Source: a virus | Length of the DNA: 25,483 nt | Reading direction: 5' to 3' (one strand) | IMG/VR virus record: IMGVR_UViG_3300036835_000185 | Span: 1 to 25,483 of that record | In this document: in pieces, positions 20,657-25,483 of the stretch | How positions within the stretch are numbered: the stretch's first letter is position 1 | Layout: each line of letters opens with the position of its first letter | Position numbers and translations under genes: made by a program | The notes under the pieces: model-generated | Told to the model about the DNA's origin: nothing | What the model saw: only the letters and a program-made list of their open reading frames with translations | The model's database searches: none

Positions 20657-21871
20657 CTACTCCTGGCCGGCGTTGCGCGCGTCGATGATCGCGCTCATCT
20701 CGGCGAGCAGCTCGCCGGCCTGTTTCTGGGACAGCTGCCGAAAGGTTTCATTGCCGAGCGGACCGCGTTCAGGCACGGAAACTCCGTAACCACGGAGTTT
20801 TTCGCGCAGCCAGCTATCGGGGACGCCGGACTCTGATCGTGCCCAGGTGAGCATCCCTACCCGGGCGTCGGTGACGTCGACGATCTCGTCCTCGTCGAAC
20901 GAGCGCTGCTCGCTCGCGGGCTCCTCAGACGCCGCCGGCTCGGTCGGGAGCTCGGCCGGCGGCGCCGAGGCGGGGGCAGATTCGAGCGCGTCGATCAGCG
21001 TCGAGGCTTCAATGTCGGTGAGCTCGTTCGCGGAGGCGATCTCGCGGTCGAGGTGCTCGTTGGCCCATCGCAGCCGCTCGTCGCGGTCGCGCAGGTTGTG
21101 TTCGCCGAACAGCGCGAAGAGTTTTTTCATCTGCTGGTCGGTGGCCCTGGGCGTTGGGGACTGGTCGTCGAGCGGCGGCTCGTCGGGTGTGGGCTGTTCG
21201 GTGTGGGCCTGTGAGCGCGTGGCGAGCGCGGGCGCGGCGGGTTTGCGGCGACGCCGCAGTGGTTTCGCGTCGGCCGGCGGCTGGGGCTCGGCGGGTTCGA
21301 TGTCGTCGTCTTCGAGCTCTTCGATGGCGTAGGGGACGCCGAGGATGGCGTCGGCGGCGACGAGGCGGGCGACTTCGGCGGTGGCGCGGGCGATGAGCAT
21401 GTTTCGGGGTTGGGTGCGCCAGTTGCGTTTGCCGGCGATGCCGCGGCTGCGGGCGTCGTCCATGGTCCAGGTGACGCGCTGTTCGTGCGTGTCGCCGGCG
21501 CGGACGCCTGCGACGGCGGCGCGGGTGTTGTTGGCTTCCTCGACCCAGATGCGGTGGCCGGCGCCGAGCACGATCGCTCGTAGGGCGAGCGCGGATAGGG
21601 CGGGTGAGGAGTTGATGACGTGGATGGAGCGCAGCGAGGCCATCGGCTCGAGCCCGAGCTCGCGGCCGGTGAGGATCGCGGCGGTGACCTGCGCGGCGGT
21701 CGCTTCGCTGTCGTAGTCGCGGCCGTTGTTGCGGAACACGCGTAGCGACTCGGGCACGAACGCGGTGCGGGCCATGTCGCCTGAGACGCGAGCGAGGGTG
21801 AGGAACGATTGCGCCCACTGCTCTAAGCCGGCGGGGCCGGGCTCGAGCGGCTCGGCTAAGACGACGCTCAC
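20657..21871 (-). CDS. recT: RecT-like single-strand annealing protein
   Basis: This 404-aa recombinase pairs with the exonuclease gene just upstream. The GTG at 21871 overlaps its stop (GTGA). Motifs of the actinophage RecT group are visible: DSEATAAQVTAAILTGRELGLEPMASLRSIHVI, here given in pieces as TAAILTGRELG and PMASLRSIHVI, then SALALRAIVLGAGH, VTWTMDDARSRG and PRNMLIARATAEVARLV. The N-terminal 250 residues are the annealing domain. The C-terminal part has a Pro/Glu-rich linker (about 225-275) and a helical segment, DQQMKKLFALFGEHNLRDRD, then NELTDIEASTLID, as in other members. The role is annealing of 3' single strands during replication-linked recombination; it is not an ATPase. Confidence 0.87.
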   Translation of the reverse strand: MSVVLAEPLEPGPAGLEQWAQSFLTLARVSGDMARTAFVPESLRVFRNNGRDYDSEATAAQVTAAILTGRELGLEPMASLRSIHVINSSPALSALALRAIVLGAGHRIWVEEANNTRAAVAGVRAGDTHEQRVTWTMDDARSRGIAGKRNWRTQPRNMLIARATAEVARLVAADAILGVPYAIEELEDDDIEPAEPQPPADAKPLRRRRKPAAPALATRSQAHTEQPTPDEPPLDDQSPTPRATDQQMKKLFALFGEHNLRDRDERLRWANEHLDREIASANELTDIEASTLIDALESAPASAPPAELPTEPAASEEPASEQRSFDEDEIVDVTDARVGMLTWARSESGVPDSWLREKLRGYGVSVPERGPLGNETFRQLSQKQAGELLAEMSAIIDARNAGQE

Positions 21872-22641
21872 GACGCCGCCTGCGTCGCCGGCGCTCGCAG
21901 CGATTCGCCGACCCATTCGCGCTGGTGGTCTTCGCTGGCGTGCCGGGTGACCCAGAGCAGGTGGCGCCAGGCGAGCCAGATGTCGTCGTCTGCGACGAGC
22001 GGGTAGAGGTCGTAGCCGTCGGCGCGGACGTGCACTGCTCCGACGCGGGTGATCGCGAGCTCGGCCATGTCGTGCTCGTTGCCTTGGTCGTCGACGTACA
22101 CCTCGGCGCGGGCGTAGGCGCACAGCTGCAGTGCGGTCTCGCCGAAGATCCCGGACCGGCTGGTTTTGATGTCAAGGAGCCAGCGGTCGCCTGCGAGATC
22201 GGCGACCTGGTCGAGGGTGCCGCAGTAGCGCAGGCCGCGGTGAGCGATGACGGCTTCGACGAGCACCGGCTGCACGTCGAAGGCGTCGAGGAAGCTGATG
22301 TAGCTCTCGACGTGGCCGCGTAGCTCCTCGGGGGTCTGGTCTGCGACGTCTTCGCCGGCGACTGTTCGCTCGGCGAGGCGGTGCACTTCAGTGCCTCGTC
22401 TCGCGGCGGCGTCTCGCTCCTCGTAGCGGGCTTTCTTGAGCCGGTCGAGGCGTTTGCTGGGGGTGAGCTCTGAGAGCTCGTCCCAGTAGTCGATGGCGTA
22501 GCTGGCGGTTGTGTCGCCGGCCCAGTTGACCAGGGCGGGTTTGGGGAGCGCGTTTCGCAGGATGGTGGTGACACCGTCGACCTTGGTCCCGTCGATGGCG
22601 TAGGAGTGGCCTCTGCCGTGGTTTCGGCGGGTGATGCTCAT
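21868..22641 (-). CDS. Cas4/RecB-like PD-(D/E)XK exonuclease
   Basis: This 257-aa nuclease probably chews duplex ends to give the 3' tails used by the RecT-like protein. The RecB-family set is complete: RRGTEVHRLAE with His87, LVEAVI with Glu129, CGTLDQVADL with Asp144, LLDIKTS with Asp157 and Lys159, and ETALQLCAYA with Gln172. No iron-sulphur cysteine cluster of true Cas4 is visible, so it is closer to phage RecB-like exonucleases. The start ATG overlaps the upstream gene (ATGA) and the stop overlaps the recT-like gene. No cas genes lie nearby, so a CRISPR role is not supported. Confidence 0.88.
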   Translation of the reverse strand: MSITRRNHGRGHSYAIDGTKVDGVTTILRNALPKPALVNWAGDTTASYAIDYWDELSELTPSKRLDRLKKARYEERDAAARRGTEVHRLAERTVAGEDVADQTPEELRGHVESYISFLDAFDVQPVLVEAVIAHRGLRYCGTLDQVADLAGDRWLLDIKTSRSGIFGETALQLCAYARAEVYVDDQGNEHDMAELAITRVGAVHVRADGYDLYPLVADDDIWLAWRHLLWVTRHASEDHQREWVGESLRAPATQAAS

Positions 22642-22838
22642 GCGGGGTCCTTGGGGTCGGCGGGGTAGGTTTGGACGGCGCCGGTGTGGGGGTGTAGGCG
22701 GGCGGCGACTTCCTTTTCGGTGAGGTCCATGCGGCGTTCGGTTTGCCGGACGCGGATTCGGAGTCGGGCGAGTCCGAGGGAGGCGCCGGTGAGGTAGCCG
22801 AGCGTGCCGCCGACGATGAATCCGAAGGCGACGGTCAC
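22638..22838 (-). CDS. Small membrane-anchored hypothetical protein (66 aa)
   Basis: The GTG at 22838 overlaps the stop of the HTH gene (GTGA). The first 25 residues form a Gly-rich hydrophobic helix (FGFIVGGTLGYLTGASLGLA). A charged helix follows (RIRVRQTERRMDLTEKEVAA), then a short Pro-rich tail. The build is a single-span membrane protein with a cytosolic helix. It sits between regulators and recombination genes in the early operon. Possible roles include superinfection exclusion or membrane tethering of replication; neither is shown by the sequence. Confidence 0.7.
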   Translation of the reverse strand: MTVAFGFIVGGTLGYLTGASLGLARLRIRVRQTERRMDLTEKEVAARLHPHTGAVQTYPADPKDPA

Positions 22839-23038
22839 GCGGCGGCCTCGTTGCCGTTCTCGACCGGCCAGATGTCGGTGACGAGGACGTCGTAGAAGTC
22901 GGCGATTCGCTTCGCGTTCTCTGGCCGCGGCCGCGTTCCGGTCTCGGCTGCGCGTAGGACGTATGGCGGGACGCCCATCGCGTCGGCGGCGTCGTTGACG
23001 CCGAGTCCGCGGTTGAGTCGCTCAGCCTTGAGATTCAT
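22835..23038 (-). CDS. HTH regulator, Cro/CI-like (67 aa)
   Basis: This 67-aa protein is a bare HTH_3-type DNA-binding domain: MNLKAERLNRGLGVNDAADAM, then GVPPYVLRAAETG and ENAKRIADFYDVLVTDIWP. The turn lies around residues 14-34. It is the second gene of the early operon, after another HTH gene. Two successive HTH genes suggest a Cro-type regulator plus an excisionase-like or CII-like activator, though this one lacks a clear Xis pattern. It starts with an ATG overlapping the previous gene (ATGA). The exact task is not defined. Confidence 0.82.
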   Translation of the reverse strand: MNLKAERLNRGLGVNDAADAMGVPPYVLRAAETGTRPRPENAKRIADFYDVLVTDIWPVENGNEAAA

Positions 23039-23265
23039 GCGGCGACATCCCTTCGGTCGAGGCTGAGCGGGAAGATCGTGTCTACCTCGACCCCAAGGTC
23101 CTTGGCGAACTTCAGCTGGGTCGAGCGGAACGGGGTGTAGCCGGCCTCGACTCGGCGGACGGTCATGCCAGAGACGCCGATCAGGACGCCGTATTGCTCG
23201 GGACTCAATCCGAGCCGCACGCGGTGCTGGTGGATTCGACGTCCTGCAAGTCGGTTGGAAGCCAT
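23035..23265 (-). CDS. HTH regulator, Cro-like, first gene of the early operon (76 aa)
   Basis: This 76-aa protein contains a HTH_3/XRE domain (RRIHQHRVRLGLSPEQYGVL, then GVSGMTVRRVEAG and STQLKFAKDLGVEVDTIFPL). The ATG at 23265 is six bases from the TAAGCT of the proposed promoter, so the mRNA would be leaderless and no ribosome site is needed; none is seen. The gene faces the divergent HTH gene at 23380 across a 114-bp operator region, the typical Cro position. It opens the leftward early operon and would repress lysogenic transcription and start lytic growth (inference from position). Confidence 0.85.
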   Translation of the reverse strand: MASNRLAGRRIHQHRVRLGLSPEQYGVLIGVSGMTVRRVEAGYTPFRSTQLKFAKDLGVEVDTIFPLSLDRRDVAA

Positions 23266-23300
23266 GCAGATAGCTTAGAAGTTGTTTGCATGCATGTCAA
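23266..23300 (-). promoter_or_regulatory. Leaderless early promoter (TTGACA-17-TAAGCT)
   Basis: On the minus strand, a perfect TTGACA (23295-23300) is followed after 17 bases by TAAGCT (23272-23277). Six bases then remain before the ATG at 23265. A start point six to seven bases after the -10 box falls on the A of the ATG. The early mRNA would therefore have no leader, a common arrangement in actinobacteria. Confidence 0.75.
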
Positions 23301-23321
23301 ATCATTTCGATGGGTTCTAAG
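23274..23321. promoter_or_regulatory. Operator-like repeats between the two divergent HTH genes
   Basis: The region holds CTTAGAA (23274-23280) and its inverse TTCTAAG (23315-23321). It also holds a near palindrome TTTGCATGCATGTCAAA (23285-23301) over the -35 box, and a repeat of the ATTTGCA type near 23323. This is a likely binding region for the Cro/CI-like proteins. Confidence 0.55.
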
Positions 23322-23379
23322 TCATTTGCAGACCCTTTGACGCACGTGAAGGCTCAGAGCGGTATTCCTGGAACAAGGA

Positions 23380-23757
23380 ATGCCTCCAAACCATCAGCAA
23401 CTCCCGAAGGACGAGCGCAAACGCCGAATACACGCCGCCCGCGTGCTCCGGGGCCTTCGATCGGTGGACCTCCAAAGACTTCTGACCGACGAGGGATTAG
23501 GAAAGACCGATGCTGGTCGCACCGAGCGAGGCGAGTTGCCCCTAACGCCTGTCCGGTTACGGACACTCGTCGACATCCTGCGCATGCCCGAGCGCTGGTT
23601 TACCGAGGAATCGGTCGACGCGATCGTCGGGTTTAGTCGACCAGGCGAAGATGAGTCGGCGAGGGAGGAGGCTCTCCGTCGGCTTCGCGAAGCAGGTTTT
23701 CGCTCCACCAATCCAGACGATCATGAAGCGGATTCGGACTCGTCAACAGACTCATGA
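23380..23757 (+). CDS. HTH repressor-like protein (CI position), 125 aa
   Basis: The rightward gene facing the early operon encodes an HTH_3-like domain: RRIHAARVLRGLRSVDLQRL, then GLGKTDAGRTERGELPLTP and LRTLVDILRMPERWF. A charged helix and an acidic Ser/Asp-rich tail (DHEADSDSSTDS) follow. It has no LexA-type peptidase domain, so induction would not work by self-cleavage. Position and orientation suggest the lysogeny repressor. Only a weak AAGGA stands before the ATG at 23380. The last 125 bases overlap, in antisense, the gene at 23633-23809, and the C-terminal tail is the less certain part. Confidence 0.72.
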   Translation: MPPNHQQLPKDERKRRIHAARVLRGLRSVDLQRLLTDEGLGKTDAGRTERGELPLTPVRLRTLVDILRMPERWFTEESVDAIVGFSRPGEDESAREEALRRLREAGFRSTNPDDHEADSDSSTDS

Positions 23758-23809
23758 CCAGACGCAGCGAAACGGCGGCGGCGATCAGTCCTTCGCGCTC
23801 GGTGAGCAC
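23633..23809 (-). CDS. Small hypothetical protein antisense to the repressor 3' end (58 aa)
   Basis: A very good ribosome site (GGAGGAG, four to seven bases away) precedes the GTG at 23809. The 58-aa product is protein-like: LTEREGLIAAAVSLRLVMSL, then DRLDWWSENLLREADGEPPP and a short end. The helical pattern with a WW motif resembles many unnamed early phage proteins. Its 3' 125 bases overlap the repressor-like gene on the other strand. Either both are real and transcription is antagonistic, or the repressor tail is shorter than given. The longer frame to 23833 lacks a better start. Confidence 0.6.
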   Translation of the reverse strand: MLTEREGLIAAAVSLRLVMSLLTSPNPLHDRLDWWSENLLREADGEPPPSPTHLRLVD

Positions 23810-23926
23810 GTTCTCCTCCTCGCCCCCGGCCACGGGACGTTAGGTGTGGGGCCGAACATCTCATCGGGCGTGTCAGCAGCGCGTAAAGCTCGACGCGGAG
23901 TTGCCGATAACGAATAGGAAGGACGC

Positions 23927-24247
23927 ATGAGACGCCTCGCCACACTCACCACCCTCGCGGTCCTCGCGACCGTTGCCGTGCCCGCGGTCGCGGCGGCGCT
24001 GCCGGCGGGCCCGTATCGCACCGACAAGCAGGCGGCCCGGTACGTGCATCGTGTCCGCGGCGGAAGCGTGTACTGCGTCAACGGCTACTACAGCCGCCAT
24101 GAGCAACGCACCCACCGCCATTTCCGTCAGCGCTACAACGGGACGTCGCGGAGCTTCACGTGCTCATGGGTCGCCCCGGGGAGGCGCAGCGTGCAGTTGT
24201 ATGTCGTGACTCGCTGGGGTCCTTGGCGGATCGTCCGCGACCGGTAG
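23927..24247 (+). CDS. Small secreted protein (moron candidate), 106 aa
   Basis: The ATG at 23927 follows AGGAAGG by about four bases. Residues 1-24 form a clear signal peptide: MRRLATLTTLAVLATVAVPA, with an Ala-rich end suitable for signal peptidase I. The mature part (about 80 aa) is basic and aromatic, with two cysteines (SVYCVNGYYSRHEQR; SFTCSWV) that could form a disulphide, and ends RWGPWRIVRDR. It stands alone on the plus strand, tail-to-tail with the GH25 lysin (gap of zero bases), outside the phage operons. An exported cargo protein expressed by the prophage and altering the host surface is plausible. No family is recognised. Confidence 0.75.
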   Translation: MRRLATLTTLAVLATVAVPAVAAALPAGPYRTDKQAARYVHRVRGGSVYCVNGYYSRHEQRTHRHFRQRYNGTSRSFTCSWVAPGRRSVQLYVVTRWGPWRIVRDR

Positions 24248-25042
24248 TTAGCCGCCGGGCTTGCCCATCGCCTGCCAGCCGATCGTCTTTCCGCCGTCGG
24301 CGGAGTACCACTTGCCGTTTTCGGCTTGCTGCCAGGTGTGGTAGACGCGCCCGTCGTCCTTTTCGACGAACACCTCGAGCGCGCCGTTCTTCTTGACCAC
24401 TGCGGCGATCATGTCTTCCTCCGTTATTGGTTCTGGGGTGGGTGATGGTGTTGGTGCCTGGCCGCCGCGCACTTGTTTGATGAAATCATCGGCGGTCTTG
24501 TGCGCGAGGTTCCCGTCACACGAGCCGATCCCGTCGAAGTGGTAGCTGTCTGAGAACTGCCACAGATCGTGATGATCAGACGGCTCGCTCGAGCTGTAGG
24601 CGGCGATCCAGATCGGGCGCGAACCCCAGTGCCCCACGCCCGAGAGCTGGTCACGGAAGAAGTACAGCGACGCGTACAGCATCGACTGAAAGCCGGCCCA
24701 CTTGTCGACGACATCGAACCATGCCTGCGCGCGGCTGGTCTGACTGCCGGAGCCTTCCTCGACGTCGAGGATCGCCCACTCGTTGTCCTTCAGCTGACCG
24801 ACGGCGTTGATGAACCCGTTCGCCTGCGTTTTGGGGTCGACATCGGACGCCAGGTAGCAGTAGTAGCCGATCCCGGTGAACGCGTATTTGCGCAGGTAGT
24901 CGCGGCGGCCGGGGAACGTCTTGTCGGCCCGGTAGCCGCTGTAGGCGCGGGCGATGATGCACTTGTGACCGGCGTTCAGGTAGGCGGGCGCGTCGACGTT
25001 TGACTGCCATTCGGACACGTCGGCCATGCGAATGTCACTCAT
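24248..25042 (-). CDS. Endolysin: GH25 muramidase with C-terminal WQ-rich module
   Basis: This 264-aa enzyme should cleave the glycan strands of peptidoglycan. The ATG at 25042 overlaps the holin-like gene by eight bases and has GGAG nine bases upstream. GH25 features are visible: MADVSEWQSNVD with Asp8, HKCIIARAYSGYRADKTF, the catalytic ILDVEEG (Asp93, Glu95), then QSMLYASLYFF, IWIAAYSS and HDLWQFSD. After a Thr/Pro linker (about 200-212) comes the same 58-residue module as in the M15 lysin (ALEVFVEKDDGRVYHTWQQ; GKWYSADGGKTIGWQAMG). There is no signal peptide, so the neighbouring holin-like protein should release it. The long upstream extension of the frame is a shadow. Confidence 0.93.
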   Translation of the reverse strand: MSDIRMADVSEWQSNVDAPAYLNAGHKCIIARAYSGYRADKTFPGRRDYLRKYAFTGIGYYCYLASDVDPKTQANGFINAVGQLKDNEWAILDVEEGSGSQTSRAQAWFDVVDKWAGFQSMLYASLYFFRDQLSGVGHWGSRPIWIAAYSSSEPSDHHDLWQFSDSYHFDGIGSCDGNLAHKTADDFIKQVRGGQAPTPSPTPEPITEEDMIAAVVKKNGALEVFVEKDDGRVYHTWQQAENGKWYSADGGKTIGWQAMGKPGG

Positions 25043-25295
25043 TGGGCGGCACTCCATCCGTTGGGGGTGAACCGTTCTGTGACGCGCCGACGCGGTAGCC
25101 GACATACGCGCCGATGATCCCGACGATCCCGCCGCCCCAGCCGGTCAGGATCTGTGTCGCGTTCTCTGACACTCCGGAGCTCCCGGTGCGGAAGATCGCT
25201 TCGTAGAGGATCGCGATCGTGAACATGTTGATCGCGGTTCCGAGCGCGATCGCGAGAATGAGCGCGATCACCCAGGCGCCCTGCTTGGTGTTCAT
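25035..25295 (-). CDS. Holin-like membrane protein (86 aa)
   Basis: This 86-aa protein has two hydrophobic helices: about 5-35 (QGAWVIALILAIALGTAINM) and 50-70 (TGWGGGIVGIIGAYVGYRVG). A short polar loop joins them, and a hydrophilic Pro/Gly-rich C terminus follows. Size, topology and direct coupling to the GH25 lysin fit a class II holin that opens the membrane for the lysin. The start ATG lies next to the stop of the acidic-protein gene. A second allele of its first 32 codons lies at 1-97. The holin call is contextual, since holins share little sequence. Confidence 0.8.
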   Translation of the reverse strand: MNTKQGAWVIALILAIALGTAINMFTIAILYEAIFRTGSSGVSENATQILTGWGGGIVGIIGAYVGYRVGASQNGSPPTDGVPPNE

Positions 25296-25483
25296 TCACG
25301 CCTCCGCGCTCTCGTTCTCGGATTGCACCTGCTCCTGGGTTTGCTGCTCGCGCTGATCCTGGGGTGTCTCGTGGTCTGACTGGTAGTGGTCGTAGGCGTT
25401 CTGATAGTCGGCCTGGAACTGCTCGAGCTCCTCGGGACCGGCTTCAATGGCGGCCTGGCGCAGCTCGTCGATCGTGTCGTGGT
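25199..25483. repeat. Right copy of the terminal repeat
   Basis: Matches bases 1-285 without gaps. Bases 25357-25483 (127) are identical to 159-285; the preceding 158 bases differ at 18 positions. The window stops exactly where the identity has reached 127 bases, which points to assembly closure on a shared word. Confidence 0.85.
25296..25483 (-). CDS. Small acidic protein, partial at window edge (second copy)
   Basis: The last 62 codons and stop of the acidic-protein gene are present and the start lies off the window. They match the gene at 98-355 with a few conservative changes near the C terminus (E/Q, D/E, T/S). The upstream 127 bases are identical to those of the first copy. In the proposed circular unit, this end and bases 159-355 form one gene that continues into the holin-like gene at 25295. 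Function is unknown, as for the full copy. Confidence 0.65.
   Translation of the reverse strand, partial: HDTIDELRQAAIEAGPEELEQFQADYQNAYDHYQSDHETPQDQREQQTQEQVQSENESAEA

Noticed and set aside
21868-22641. Cas4 as part of a CRISPR-Cas system
   Set aside because: No repeats, no other cas genes and no iron-sulphur cysteines; it is paired with a RecT-like gene as in phage recombination modules.
23286-23636. Plus-strand frame of 116 codons through the operator region
   Set aside because: It covers the operator and the HTH gene in a different frame, has no ribosome site and a low-complexity Arg/Pro composition.

Overview
The window looks like one nearly complete genome of a small temperate tailed phage (siphovirus type) of a high-GC bacterium, most likely an actinomycete. 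The reasons are the strongly GC-biased codon use, frequent GTG and TTG starts, an apparently leaderless early transcript, and early and structural proteins of actinophage type. The host cannot be named from sequence alone. The last 127 bases (25357-25483) are identical to bases 159-285, and upstream of that the two ends stay alignable but diverged (18 mismatches in 158 bases). This is what an assembly closing on itself through one 127-base word would give, so I read the unit as circular or circularly permuted, about 25,198 bp, with bases 1-158 a second allele of the same locus. Tandem related prophages would be the alternative.

Almost everything reads leftward (minus strand), and most neighbouring genes overlap by ATGA, GTGA or TGATG. 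Right to left, the early operon (23265 to 20096) starts at a TTGACA-17-TAAGCT promoter placed so that the RNA should begin at the ATG. It encodes two Cro/CI-like HTH proteins, a small membrane protein, a Cas4/RecB-like exonuclease, a RecT-like annealing protein, a replication-initiation-like protein and a zinc-finger protein. A rightward HTH gene at 23380 faces it and forms the likely lysis-lysogeny switch. A second short minus operon (19219 to 18232) ends in an Hjc-like PD-(D/E)XK nuclease. Between these operons lies a rightward PD-(D/E)XK cargo gene, flanked by a 20-bp direct repeat on one side and by a hairpin plus four 11-bp iteron-like repeats on the other.

The tyrosine integrase (16953-17999) sits beside a tRNA/tmRNA 3'-end sequence at 16863-16890, the probable attP. 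Left of it is a string of very small genes (zinc finger, RlpA-like, tiny membrane proteins and hypotheticals), an M15 peptidase lysin and a small DUF6582-like protein. Then come the packaging, head and tail genes in normal order: HNH-terminase fusion, portal, prohead protease, major capsid, head-tail connectors, major tail protein, tail-assembly chaperones with a frameshift, tape measure, minor tail proteins and a LamG-containing fibre. The window closes with an acidic protein, a holin-like protein and a GH25 muramidase at the right end. The lysis functions are therefore split between two places, and both lysins end in the same short WQ-rich domain.

There is no polymerase, helicase or primase, so replication must lean on the host. 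No gene-free stretch exceeds about 300 bases, and no CRISPR array, complete tRNA or insertion sequence is visible.
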